Under the pieces are notes generated by a model that saw only the letters and a list, made by a program, of their open reading frames with translations, did no database searches and was not told the DNA's origin. A program made the position numbers and the translations under genes. Positions 46,980 to 59,900 of a stretch of 64,000 bases of DNA are shown one piece after another. Positions within the stretch are counted from its first letter, which is position 1, and each line of letters begins with the position of its first letter. Origin of the DNA: Neodiprion pinetum (taxonomy: Eukaryota; Arthropoda; Insecta; Hymenoptera; Diprionidae); NCBI RefSeq assembly GCF_021155775.2, contig NC_060237.1, forward strand, positions 10,813,832 through 10,877,831, in the 5' to 3' direction.

Positions 46980-47640
46980 CCACCCGAAGTCCGTGTAGGT
47001 GGTTGTATTATACCAGTAGGCATTATGAAAAACGGGATTGAAGTTCCGAATTTGAAAAGTTTCGAAAGCACCTAATTTCGAATTATTTAATTGCCAAACT
47101 TGAAGTAAAGAAATCATACTTTGAAGAAATAACAAAGTTTCGAATGGTAGGACCGATGGCTCAAAGTTCCGAAATGCAAGATTCCGAAAATTCAGGTTAC
47201 GATAGAGCAAACTTCCGAAAAATCAAGTTTTGGTAGAGTAAAATTCCAAAAATTAAAATATACTCACACAGCGTAGTTTACTCAATCAGTGGGTATGAGA
47301 AACCAAAAAACCCGAAAATCAGAATGACCAGGATTCAGAACGTAAAAATATCGAAAATCAAAACCAAAGAAGGATTAAAGTGAAACTTCACCAAACTAGA
47401 AATTCACCAAACTGAAAACCTTCAATTATTCGGAATTTCGATTTACTTATCAGATTTTTATGTTTTCTTATTTTCATATTTTCCGAATTTTGCTTTTTTG
47501 GAACTTTGAGCGTCTGGATTCGGAGCATTCGAAACTTTGATGTTTCGTCAAAGTTTGATGTCTTTACTTGAAGTTTCGCCACGAAAAAATTTGGAATTTA
47601 GCGCTTTTGGAACTTTTCAATTTCAAAATATCAATACCGC
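46980..47640. repeat. Degenerate short-word repeat, partly inverted
   Basis: The left half repeats variants of AAGTTCCGAA, TTCCGAAAA and AAAATTCCAAAAATT every 20-40 bp. The right half carries the complementary words (GGAACTTTGA, ATTTTCCGAATTTTG, TTCGGAATTTCG). The segment thus reads as a loose inverted array of one short motif. The unit is too degenerate to give a period. It could be an eroded minisatellite or the inside of an old foldback element. Confidence 0.5.
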
Positions 47641-48349
47641 CCCATTTTTCCTATCTGATTTTTAATAGTCTGGTCGTACTGCGGTGTTACACTTTACGCA
47701 AAATTGCATAACTTGTAAAAAAAGACTATATTTTCGTGTCCAAATTTACCAGGCATGAATTATTGTTGGACCAAAGTCCCGGAGCCGCGGGTATTCGCTC
47801 GGCAGAAGTTGTTTGAAAAGCCGAACCTATACCCTCTATTAGTTCACGAAGATTTAAACTTTGTTCGTCTTTATACATCCTTGATACTTACCTTGCCTAG
47901 TTCGCACGGACAGAGAGTCTGTACGTGGATTTTGAATTTTTCAAGTTACGTCGAACGACGGGCGAAACTTTTCGCGTTTCTCTTCTCTTCTAAGACGTAT
48001 ATGGAAGTTCGAGGGACGTGTAACTACGAGATGGTGCATGCATGAAAACTAGAAGCTGTCCCATGAAATATTTTACTGCATATTCTTGAGTCAAAAGAAT
48101 CACACCGGAGGAAACGATGAAAATCGCATCTTGTTCGATTTGAAATTTTTTAAAGGCTTAGCGCATTGAAGCTCGTTAATTGACAAGTCGATTAGTTGAT
48201 ACAGAATGTCATAAGAATAAGCCGGACAAAAGTTGCTCCTTGTTTCGGTAAATTAGATTTGATTGTCAAATGCAGAAAACAGAACCTACTACACAGACAG
48301 AAAGGACATACCTGTATCCTGCAATGAAAATTCAAGAAAAAGTATTCAA
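47641..48349. other. Non-coding stretch, no gene recognised
   Basis: AT-rich. A 97-codon open frame at 47755-48045 (+) has no recognisable domain. Confidence 0.5.
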
Positions 48350-48445
48350 AGGGTAGTCACTCGCCTGGAAAACCTGGATAACCTAGAAAACCTGGAAATG
48401 TCAGAGTATTTGAAAACGGTCATGGAAGATCTGGAATTATCGGGG
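48350..48445 (+). repeat. CCTGGAAAACCTGG-type repeat, copy B
   Basis: Near-tandem units CCTGGAAAA, CCTGGATAA, CCTAGAAAA and CCTGGAAATG are followed by TCAGAGTATTTGAAAA. A further related piece (GGAAATGTCATGGAAAAACT) lies at about 48651-48670. The similarity to 43441-43540 supports a dispersed repeat family; the class is not determined here. Confidence 0.5.
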
Positions 48446-51400
48446 TGAATAGTGGTCATGAAAAAAAAAATGGAAGTACGTTTGTTATATTCAAAGTTAG
48501 TGTACCTTTAACTATTTGATACGATGAATGTGATTTCTTTTCAAAGAGGCGAGGACACGAAGAGATAAGCATGAAATTTGAAACGAATGCAGTGGTAATA
48601 GAGTATCTTAAGGAAATAATACACTTATTAACTATACTCGTAGGATGGCGGAAATGTCATGGAAAAACTGCATTTTTGTTCGTGGAAACCTTGGAGGTGC
48701 GATGGAATTTATTTAGTGAAAATTAGTGGCGACCGTGAATTCTAGGTTCGATATCTATCGTCTTCTTCGTCGTTACTCTTACTGTCACCATTGTTATAAT
48801 AATGCGTAAATTTGTTGCGAATAGCTCGTCTGTGTGGATCCACTGCAACTCAGATAAAGTTTTTACGATCAACATGCATTGTTTAATACATGTAACGTAA
48901 TACAATCGCGTTTACGCGGGTATGATATCAACCTCGACAAATTATCTTCTAGATAATGCTCGAACCGATTCTATCTGAAATGTTGGAAAGCAAAGAGAGA
49001 AGGCAGAGAAAAACGGAGAATTCCAAATCGAACGATTTCTCTCGCTGGGTAAGCGTCAAGTTTATTTCACACGTATACGTATGTATGTGGCTAGATAAGG
49101 TCTGCGGTTGCATCGCCAATGCGGTGGAAAATATGGAGGATAAAACCAGAGCTATGCACTATCGGCGAAGAGCATTGATCGGACGTGCATTCATCCCGCG
49201 TGAAATGAAACTACTTATCTCCGTTTTGCTTCTGATGGTGGTTTTTTCCGATGTAGTATACCAAGGTGCAGAAAATGCGCCCTGAATTCACCCGGGCGCG
49301 GCTTCCCGTACCGTATGTAGATAGGAATATCACTTCCGAATTACTGCCACGCGAAGACGGTCATTAGGTGTCAAGAAGGAGATGAACACTTTTTTTTTAC
49401 AATTTCGTGGAACATTTAGAGAAGCTTTTGAAGTGAAATTACATGTACGAGATTCAGTGAAAAGATTGGCCTTCTATTTCTTGATGAATTAGTCAAGTTA
49501 TATAAGGCTTATCTTTGCTACATTCTGGGGGCAGGAAACTTCCACAGTGACGGATGAATGCGGATGAAATTTGGTCACGGAAATAGCGGGTGTTTCCGCT
49601 GCGCTAAAGCACCGAAATTAAAGGACCGTGGAATGCAGTGCTTTGCGGAGAGTGGCTCAACTTCGATAGAAAGCTGTTTTAAAGGATTTTTAACAGATCC
49701 CTCTTGTATCTTCAGTCTTCAAAGGAGTTCAGATGACCGTGAAGAAAAGAGAGAAAAAATTGAGAATCTCACTGAAAGAGTCTTAGATTACAATTGTGAT
49801 TTTTTAATATCACATCGCAAAGCGTCTGAACAACGCTCATGAAAACTGACTTCAATTAGCTAGTCAGATTTACCAGGAACTCCAATCAAAGCTACGAGTT
49901 ATAGTGGTTAAAGTTGCAGTATACGAAGTTCGTAGCAAGTACATTTAACCTCTGAGAAGATTGTGCTAGAATCTAGATGTACGATTTGAACCACAAGGGA
50001 GATTCGAAAGCTTTCAATGTTTTCGCGTCAGGCATTGAACTTTGATGAAATCATAAGGTGGGGGTCAAAACTTGAAAGTGTCAATATTTCGAATGGTCGA
50101 TATATCGAAATTCCAAACACGCGAAAATAATATAGCAAAAGATGAATTTTTGAAAGGGTCACTGATAAGTAGTCGTTCTCATCCACCCAAATCATATTAC
50201 AATTCTGATAATGAGGAGATTTCATAAGTAAACTTTTCCACGCAAACTAGTTATAGAAAGTGGTAGGATAACGAGCCATTCCGATGAAGTTTACCTCGTT
50301 GCTTGGTTGGAACTGAGCTTGGGTTCGATTTGAACACTGGCTTGAGTTTTTTGCAACAATAATATCAGCGACCTCGAAGTGGGGCTGAGAGTCGGAGTTG
50401 CAAGGGTCTTTCGAAACGGCACTTTCGGAATGATTTCAATTAAATCTCGCCGGTGGATATCCTCGTCTCGTCCGCGTTGCCACCTGGGCAGACACCTTGG
50501 TACAGTTAACACAAGGCGACCCGCAGAGATGCTCCTTTGGTATCTTTACGACCTCCCGGGGATATAAACCGGCTTTATCCCTTGTAGTCGGGGCCAAAGT
50601 CGGTATTCGGTAAGGGCTCTCGCCGTCGCCTTTCCACCCCTTGCCAAGCGACCCTGCTTGACGCACCATTGTGACGATACGAGAGGCGCCTCGGGCGGCC
50701 GGCGGAAGGGTTGAACCTGAAGACTGGTTACTGCAAGATGGCTGCGCGGGTGCATTGCTCCTTCCGAAGACGTGGTGGAAGTCTCGGCCCTGGGGATGGG
50801 AGTGAACAAAGTGGCGGGGCACGCAGGGAGAGAACTAAGCAGGACTTATAGCCTGTAAGAATAAAATACCGAGGCCATTCCGGGGGTGTTCCGATGCTGA
50901 GCAATTCGGCTCAGACCCTTTATCGCGTTATTGTCTTGCCTTGCGTACGTTGCGACTCGAACACTCGCCGATTTTTGTGCCTGCAGAGGGTTCGCCGTGG
51001 CGTGACCGCGAGACAGGTGCCAATATTCGGAAGGGTAGTAGAATCGATGTTGCTCAGCTCTTCGTCGAAATATTCTGCATCAGCCGTCGAGGCTGCCCTT
51101 TCGAAGGGCGCGCTACTCTTCTGGCGCTGGAAGAAGCCGCGCAGTGAGTTGAAATAAAATATGTTGCCCATTTTAAACAGGATATTTATAACACCGGGGT
51201 TAACTCCTCCGAGTCTTGACTATTTGTATCAATTTGTGAGTGCGTGCCGCCACCATTCGCCCCTGTTTCCTTAAGTCTACAGGCAAAGGGACCTAACGAA
51301 GACGTATGCGATTTCTCCGTGTTTAGCCTGGGCGTATACAAATGGTGACCGAATTATTTCAACCCCCTTTAGGTATCTTGCTAGGCCCTTCGATTTCGCC

Positions 51401-51701
51401 CTATTTGGCTTCTGCCATTTTTATCATCCCCGGCTTATTCAAACCGATAGATTATGGTTGGCAGGGAGGTAAACGTTTGGATCACTTAGGGTGAAGTGAC
51501 CATGGATTGGCATTTTCCCTGGCTTATGGCAACGTATAATTTCGTCGATCAGAGCACGGAGGGCAATTATTAAATAATTGTTGGATTTTCTTACGTTGAA
51601 GCTGTACCTGTAACCGTGATGAAGAGGCAAAAATGTATCCATGCATAAGCAAAATAACCAATTTGCAAACACGCATTATAGGAACTTGCGCACAAAGTAT
51701 A
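48446..51701. other. Non-coding stretch with a GC-rich block
   Basis: The GC-rich block at 50280-51150 carries overlapping frames on both strands (50436-50822 -, 50546-50809 -, 50894-51157 +), which look like composition artefacts. The frame at 48956-49285 (+, 109 codons) is not recognised. The rest is AT-rich. Confidence 0.5.
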
Positions 51702-52269
51702 TATGTGGCATTCCACTCCAAATCGACCTAGGTATGATCCTCACCATCAGCGATTTTTATTTATTCTCAAGTATGGCGAAGAGCGTATAAAAAAAACATC
51801 TTTCGACGAGTTTCAAATTTTTTGGTCCAGGGGTTCGATTTTTACCCCTCCGGAAAACATGAGGACCCAACTTTCGAAAGAATAGCCCCGATCGATTGGC
51901 TTCAAATTTTTCTCACGACTTCTTTGTTAACAAAACGAAAATTTTGAGACCAAGAAGCGGTTGTGCAAGCTTGTGGTTTAGAAGCTACAGGCGAAACAAG
52001 TAATTAAAAAGTTACATAAATCGAATTAAATGCAAATCTAAGAAATACGAATTTATATTTCATCTGTTTTTTCTCACTTTTCAATCAATTCTTTCGAAAA
52101 TTGGGTTTTCGTGATTTCGTGGTCGGTAAAAATCAAACCCATGATCCAAAAAATCTGAAACTCGGCGAAAGTTGTTTTTCTCACCCAGTCTACACCATAC
52201 TTAAAAATAAACAAAAATTACCGATGGTGAAGCTCAGCCTTAGGTCGGTTTAAGGTGGAATGCCTCGTA
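51702..52269. mobile_element. TA-flanked foldback element with GGCATTCCAC ends
   Basis: This 568-bp element begins TATGTGGCATTCCACTCC, and on the complement of its right end TACGAGGCATTCCACC. The arms are about 145 bp and match with moderate divergence, including TTTATTTATTCTCAAGTATG against TTTGTTTATTTTTAAGTATG, and CGAGTTTCAAATTTTTTGG against CGAGTTTCAGATTTTTTGG. TA at both edges suits Tc1/mariner-type insertion. The central 275 bp is AT-rich and non-coding. Confidence 0.85.
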
Positions 52270-53157
52270 CACACGTGTCAAGTACCGTAAAATTAGAAGG
52301 AGTATAAAAAATATAAATTCCTACTGCGGAACTTGACGAAGACATGATATATTGTTTTCCAGCTTCCTTCATTCATTACCGATGCACTCACTCCATTTTA
52401 CTCTGTACAAGAAGTCTTACCATTCGTGAGATGGAATGATCGAAATCGAGGTTTGACCATTTTCCCGAGCCAATATTAACAGAAATCGAAAACCGCGCAT
52501 GTAGGCGCAACGCCGATTACGCTTCTCCCGCATCTTTTCCAAAATCTTCGCCGATGACAGGCAGGTGGACATACGCCTTCCGTAACCGGTGAAAGAATTT
52601 CAGGCCTCTAGTCAATAGACCTTGGAACAAGCACGCCCCCAGGAAAGGTTCGGAGGTGGGCTTGGGGCGGGAGAAAGGGGGGTATAATATTATTCAGGGT
52701 GGCTTGGTTTGGCGAGAATTACCGCGCAAGCCAAGAGGAATGGCGGAGGTCGAGGGGCGGGGGTGGCAAAGGTGGGGTACGATTATGGTATATACATACA
52801 GCTGTGCGGTTGTACGGAGCAGCTAACTTAGCGAAGAACCCGCGGCTGGCCTTCCAAGGTAACCTCCTCGCGCTTTTCATCGGCCCTATCAATGCTAATG
52901 AACAAATTCGATTACCGGAATACCTCGTTTCCGATTATCGATTTCAGATTTATTCGGCCGCTCCTCTATTCTAACGTGTTTTTGCCGTAGTGTCACGAAG
53001 CTGAAGCTAGTAACGTCGACGCAACGAAATGTCAGGGAAAAAATCATTGTTTCACAATTTTGAAGTGACTTTCAAGGATTTAGTTTTGCCAAATATTAGG
53101 ATATTTCATTTATCATAGTTTAATAAATTTCAGACATTCCTAAAGGTGCGCTATCTT
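52270..53157. other. Non-coding stretch, no gene recognised
   Basis: A GC-rich, G-run-containing patch lies at 52620-52790, within the open frame 52699-52974 (+). That frame has no recognisable domain. Nothing else is seen. Confidence 0.5.
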
Positions 53158-53381
53158 CAGAGTGAGTAGCTAACGGTCCGACGGTTTAACGCGCATGCGC
53201 TAAAATTCTAGAGCGAAACGTGTTGTTTGGTCAGGTGGATCAACGTTTTTGAGGTTACATACATCGCGGCGACCCGTCATCTGAACTTATGACGGTTGGT
53301 CAACCTGTCGAAACAATTCCTTTTGCTCGGGAATTTTCGCGCATGCGCGTTTGAACATTCGACCGTTACCTACTCACTCTG
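53158..53381. mobile_element. MITE carrying NRF-1-like palindromes in both ends
   Basis: This 224-bp element has inverted ends of about 50 bp. The left begins CAGAGTGAGTAGCTAACGGT, and the complement of the right CAGAGTGAGTAGGTAACGGT. Each end includes a perfect GCGCATGCGC palindrome (53191-53200 and 53339-53348) followed by AAAATTC on the inner side. The central 125 bp holds its own partial inverted pair (GACGGGT/TGACGG around 53274-53295). No clear duplication of the target site was found, so the class is open; the CAG start is compatible with hAT. No protein is encoded. Confidence 0.82.
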
Positions 53382-56300
53382 TATGAAGTGATTAAATTTT
53401 TCATCAAGTCACCAAACATGCTTTCGACATTTTCGGACAACGAACTTTATACACTCGTGGGTGCAACGGCGCTGAGCAATCGGTCGCGTGATTACATCGT
53501 AAAGTGTAACTTCTGAGCTTGAATAATTCAGACGCATCACGCGTTTCTATTATTCTTCAAAACAGTGTAATCAAACTGATAAAGCCTATTATATTAAATA
53601 TTTCACGGGGAATAAGATGACATTTCTTACAAACGGTGGCAGATTCTTAACATTTTATTATTTTTTTTTTATTACCAAATTTTTTGACATTTGTTTGCGC
53701 TACACGATGAAAAAAAATGTTCGATTTCATGAAATGATTAATACAGTAGCTATTGACTGTATATAATATAGAGTTAATTGATCACTTATTTCAGAAATAA
53801 TTCAGGCATAAGTTATGAATGAATATTTCAAACCAATCTTTTAAGCACAATTATACTAAATGTTATCATAAAATTTGTATTCTCCTAGTGATTAAAAAAG
53901 ATTTGTCTTGTTTAGGCTGTAGGTAACTCTTTTCTCGTACGAAAAAGTCGATTTGTAGTTGAAAATACATAATTTATACCAGACCTCATTTAGGCTAAAA
54001 GCGCAGAAAAAAGCTCTTTTCTGCGGTTTTTTTATAAAGAAACTGACTGGTCACTATTTTGTTGCCGATTTTGAAGATAGCTAAGTATCTACTGAAAGTC
54101 GTCTTTGATTACTTCAAATATTAAAAAAATGCAATCTTGATATTCATTGACGTATAATCTTGAATCTTACTACCAGTATGAATCAAATCTCGTACAAGAA
54201 CACGGGTCGAGTGATCTTCCTCGCAACTTGAATATCATATCAGTCTGTTGGTAAACTTCTATAATACTCGCTTTAATTATCAAACTTTAAAAAATATCTT
54301 TGATGCGCCATGTTAGCTCTGAGAAACGTATTACGCAATCATTAATCCAGCTTGTGGTGTTATTTTAGCGAGTTTTGTGTCACAAGTGATAACGTGGTAC
54401 GTTCACAGAGCATAAATTAACAATTTGTTGCATAGCTTCTGTGATATCAGAGAGTTTACTTTCAGAATCAGCGTTTATGATAACGATGTCAGAAATTTTT
54501 TTCCCTTCCAAATGACGTCCTCTATTTCTTCTCTAACATTCATTATCACACAATTCATCAAGGATCCAATGATCAAAATAATCAAGTGAAAGTACGGTCA
54601 TTCAAAATTGTCCAAAGATTCAGCTATTGTAGTGATGAAAAATGATAAAAGATATTTTTACAACACATTCTCACTCGGCAAGTAGACCATTGTGGTTCGA
54701 AGTGCTGACTGGAAAAGAAATTAAAACTACACGTTGAGGAGTCACGAATTTCATTGAGATTAATTTTACAGTTTTAAACGGTAAAATAAGACGATTTACC
54801 ATGAGTTGTAACATGACGGAAATCAATGAATATGACGTTATATTACAGCGTGAAAAACGAAAAGTGTATAACAATCGTCTACCCACGTTGACGTTACAGG
54901 TAAAATATATTTTTGAGTTACGACCGGCATTTCATTGAAACGAATGCGTCTCCATATTCATACATGAGTACATATGCTCATGATTTATCCTGCGAGCATT
55001 AAATCGTTATTTAACGTGCTCGTAGTCGAGCAATAAATGTCCCTTCCACTCGCTTTCGCCTATTGATCACCTGTAGGACCCTCGTTGCAACAATGATTTA
55101 TTTATCGTCCAGTGAATTTATCGTTTCAATTCTGGTACAAGAAAAAAAAACCAACTCTGTGTCTTGGATAAAACATTCTTATTCACGTTTCGTATTGCCT
55201 ATAATTAATTACACAACCTGGCTGCAATGAATGCACGAAACTGGTACTACATTATAAATGCTTTTTCCAATATCATATTTCGCTTATCGTTGAGACGATG
55301 AAACGAGAATTTACATCAATATTATTTTGGTTATTCAAGTTTCGTGTGTAATATTGGGATTGAAAAATGGCAGTGATGTCGTACATTGGAAGTATGAAAG
55401 ATTAATTAACTCGTTCAGTGTAACACTCGTTGCAGATTTATCAAGTGGCAAGTCGTACAAGATAAGTGTATATGATTTATTTTCGTATCTCCCGATAGCA
55501 AATAGTTTTACGTATGAAGTATAGATTTTTCTTGTGAGTAATCAACGATGCTTATGAATTGCAAAGTTACTCTCCGAAAGAAAAAAAAACGTCGCAAAGT
55601 CCCGTTTTATGCCGATCGTGCAGAGTCAGAGAACACTTGATAAAAATTTGTTGAGTAATAATAACGAAGTGACGTCGAGTATTGGCCAAAGAGTTTTCAT
55701 GTATTGAACGATGTGTGGCTAGAAACATGGTTCAAACTCTAAAAATTTGCAATAACATGTTTTTTTCTAAAATCGTTTTCAGTCCAACATTTTTTCATCA
55801 ATTCGAAATGCATAATTTATTTTTGTTTTTGTGACCAACATTGAGTGAGAACTTGATTCTTGTTACCTACTTGTGTCAATAATTACAGTTAATACAACAA
55901 TATAACAATTATAATGCGCAGCGTGAATCGCAGTGCATTATTATACGTAGATGAAATTTTGAACAACTTTCATTCTACAACCAAATCATTTGCACCCACC
56001 TCCGTAATTTATATCCGGTAAATTGATTGCCGACTGTCGGCACCTTCCTATAATTATAACGAGTACAGAGATGAATTTATGCAAAGTTAATTACACACTC
56101 ATGTAGCAGCAGGCCCTTGTTGCGTTTTGCACTGGTAAATATCAACAACGCGTTGTGTAGCAAGGCAGAATGTACGACTTGTACGTATTCCATTTTGCAT
56201 CTCTTTACCCTTTCCTCACTTTTTATTTTCTACGTATGTACGCAAAGCGAAATGCTGGTGGATTTAAATTATAATTTTTAGCCAGAACCTCTTGAAATAT

Positions 56301-56789
56301 TCTCCTAATCCAGTCAGTTCCGAAGGTTGGGCGAGACGCGCAACGTCTTATTTTTCAGAAATGGATGTACTCGATAACTTGACAACTTTACACAAGTTTG
56401 AAGATGCATGTTCTCCCCTCCTGCAATTTCCACTCGTCGGAGTTTGATGGAAAATTTCTTACAATTGGTATAAAAGTTTTTCGTTTACTTTTCTACCGCG
56501 GCGTCCATAAATCACTTCAAACTACGCGTTTAACACGGGGGATAAGTCTCGTAGCTTCGGTTCTCAACGCGGATGTAATTATGCGGTAGGATGTATGTAA
56601 TTCTCTGGTGTTATTCTAGCGTGCATTCAGATCCGAGATATGGTTACAGAGCAAAGCTCTCTCGAATTCAAGGTGCGTCGTGCTTTTTCTCACCCTTTAT
56701 TTTGAAAATCAATAATTTCTTCTTCAATAGGACTCAAAGTATACCGTAGTTCAGTAAATTGCTTTCTTTTCTATAAATTCTGAAGTATT
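53382..56789. other. Non-coding stretch, no gene recognised
   Basis: Strongly AT-rich. Only short frames are present (for example 54671-54886 - and 55327-55524 +). A 22-bp near-palindrome, GCAGAAAAAAGCTCTTTTCTGC, lies at 54004-54025. Confidence 0.55.
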
Positions 56790-56797
56790 GTCTAGAG

Positions 56798-56931
56798 CAG
56801 GGATGGCCAACCGGTCGATATGACTATTCAGTCAGTCGGGCGTGACAAGGCAAAGAAAAATACATGATTCTGTCGAAAAATGTTTCATTTAATTCTGTGG
56901 TAAAGATTTGAGGATTTGTTGGCCATCCCTG
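56798..56931. mobile_element. hAT-type miniature element with 8-bp target duplication
   Basis: This 134-bp element has inverted ends CAGGGATGGCCAAC and GTTGGCCATCCCTG (perfect over 14 bp). The flanking octamers GTCTAGAG (56790-56797) and TTCAAGAG (56932-56939) agree at 6 of 8 positions and keep T at position 2 and A at position 7, as hAT duplications usually do. CAGGG-type ends with an 8-bp duplication are typical of the hAT superfamily. Much too short to encode a transposase. Confidence 0.88.
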
Positions 56932-56939
56932 TTCAAGAG

Positions 56940-59900
56940 GATTCATTCTCTATTTGAAATACTTCATTTGATTTTAGAACTATCACCAATATAAAGTTCC
57001 TAGCAGAGAAATCATTGCGCAGAGAAATCTATTTCTAGATACAAGTATACCGGAGTTTTGAAAAGCACACGAGAGATTTCAAGGTCTGTATTTTACGCTC
57101 TCCACCCGGATACGTAGAAACCGTTGGGCTTGTGGTGAGCCGGTCGGACAGAATGGAGAATCCCAGCATAGCCGTGGTGAGCTTAATAATTCGTAATCCG
57201 AGAACAAAGCAGCGTGATGAACGCAGGCTTGTAACAAACGCGAACCGTAAGGGTGGCGTACAAGGCATGAAGAATACTCCACGACTAGGTTATAATGCCT
57301 ATATCTATTGCGATTCGCGAAATGTACCGGCCGTTCCGCAACTAGTTAATTATACATTTCATCCATTGTTGATGCCTTCGATGGTTGACCGCTCGGGAGT
57401 GAATTTAAGAATTTAATTGCTTTCCACGAGGGCTGCATGCTCGCTCTACGAGCGCACAGAGGTCGGGTAATTTCGTTTGTGGTCACAGAATCTGCAGTCT
57501 GATTGCTTTCTCGTGCCTCCAGAGTCTCACCGTCCACGGCCATGCTGCAACGATTCCTGTATGATTTTCATTTACTTATTTGTTCCTACCGTTTTTTCCC
57601 AATCCCTCAGGCTCGTAGATAGGCTCGGTGAATTTTTAGGAACTCTCGGTGCACATGGATGGAAGCAATCAACGTTGGAACGCGCTTGCGATAACGGGTC
57701 GTGCACTTTCCGATAATATTTAAAAATGGTGGACCGATAAGGTGATTGAAAAAGTTTCGTAACGTCCAGAGTATCCGTTCGACCACACCCAGATGGCTGA
57801 ATTGGAATATTTTTATGCCATTTTACTCCCCGAAATATTACTATAGGTAAATCTAATATGTGAAGTGATTCTATTTTAACGGAAAACCTTTCTCTTGAAC
57901 AGACTGAAGCAAAAACTCACAAGGCCAGATATTTGTCTCTTTAAAATCTAACGTAGTAAGTTGGCAACAGTTGAATCTTGAAATTTCGAGTTCCCCCTGG
58001 AATTTTTCGACTCTGTGTTGGTACCGATCAGATGCGAATAGATGTGCCTGAAGTTTCGAACGTTCGTTTCGACGATGTTTGAGACGTCAAAACGAACTTC
58101 GTACACATGCGAATACTTTGAAATAGTATTGAAAATTGAACGAATGATATTTGACCGATTCGTTGCATTGCACTGGCGTGTCACTTCTAAATAGAAAAAG
58201 ATCTCTCCTTCGGTTGGATTTTTGCTTGCTCGGCGTTCCGAAGAGAGATCAAAGCCGAGAGTATTATAGTAGACGTCGTTTACGTGACGCAGAGCTTATA
58301 GTCATACCCGAAGCCTGCAGACTTCGCATAGTTAAACAGGAGATTTTGTGCGTGGAACTTTGTCGGGGAATTAAATCCTCCCCTTCAGGGCTCGTCTTCC
58401 CGTCTATTCAGACTTCTCGCTTTGATCCACGTACAAACAATGCAGCGAACATTTACACAGTCTCTAATGCAATGAAGACAAGAGTTTCCGGGACTATCCT
58501 TCCACAGGTATGAATGAATGTAGGGTGTCACGTTGATGCGGGCGACGGGTTTCGACCCTCCGGCAAGAGGCAATTCTGCCTCCATCCAGGACCACGGCGT
58601 ACCTGAGCGATTTCTCGAGCCCTTAGGGAGTCTGCGGAGGCCGCAGTCGGCACTGCAGGTTCATTGTCTATGTGGGATTCCCGCTTTTGGAAATGTCCTA
58701 TGAATGGATGGTGATTGGGGTCTCTTGAACCACCCCTATTTGCGATGTCCAATTTCTGTTTCAAAAATTGGGGAACGGCTTAAAGTCTGAAAGAACTTCA
58801 CGATTTCTGAAATTAACCATTTGCAGTCGTTACAGTGGTGCAAGCCCGAATTAGTCCGATGCTCCACTAAAGGTTTCAAGAACATCAGCCAAGCAGGGTG
58901 CAGTGGAAAAGTAATTTCGGGACCAATTCAATCAATGTCAGGAAACTTTACTCACTTCATATCCGACTTCTGAACTCGAGTAATTGCATAATGGTGCCCA
59001 TGACTCGTAGGTATCCAAACCAGAGATGCTTACGCCCACAGGATGGCGTGCAAGCACATGGACAATGTATACCTACATCTCGTATGGATTATGCGCATTA
59101 CGTATTTACCGGACAAATAGCCACCAGGGGCGAATACTTTAGCGCTTACGAGAGCCTCGGGCATTGACCGGTGTCCTCGTCCGGTAGTACCGGTATTTCA
59201 CTTTAGTCCTGCCCGCAGGACTCGACCCATGCTCATCTGGCGTCGGCCCCTTGTTCGCCGGACACAATCCCTCCGCCATTTCACCGAGGCAGTGCAATTT
59301 CGTATTGTCTACACCCACGTGTAAAGCTGAACTGCCCTGCCGAGATGCTGGAAAGCTATTCCAATACTCGAGTCGATACGTTCCTGCACTGCGCTGGACC
59401 TTCGGGCGGAAATTTGTTCACTTCGAAATCGGTTTGATCACAGCACGGCGGTGTAGTTTCCTCTTTTTCACGGTATTTCGACACTTAGACGAAAACGTAT
59501 CCTCCAATTTTCTTACATTTACATTTAAATTTTACTCAATGAACGTTTGTCGACGTCATTTATGGCTTTCGACCATTTGAATCATCGATTGCCGTGTGTT
59601 GAAAATGGGACTCGGACTCAAGTAGGCACAAATTGAATAACGTAACGCGGGAATAACGAAGGAATGTAAGTCTAAATAACTAAGTTTTTCAGAGGGTCGA
59701 AGAGGAGTCAGGGATGTGTAATTTGTGGTGGGTGGTCATCATTACAGTAGCCTCTAATGGAGGTTGACGGGCTACTGGTCGGGATGTCGGACCTTTGGTA
59801 CGGGGAGGCGTGTAGCTAAGGATTTCGCCACGCAGTGCATCTTTCTCTGATTTCCCAAGGGAAGACTATCCCGTTGCCCACTGTGCAGAGAGGGCGATCG

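Noticed and set aside
48956..49285. 109-codon plus-strand frame with a hydrophobic stretch near its end
   Set aside because: A C-terminal hydrophobic run alone does not support a gene. There is no recognised family, and a donor-like GGTAAGCG interrupts the frame.
50436..50822. 128-codon minus-strand frame in a GC-rich block
   Set aside because: It overlaps other frames on both strands in the same block. It has no motif and no splice-consistent edges.
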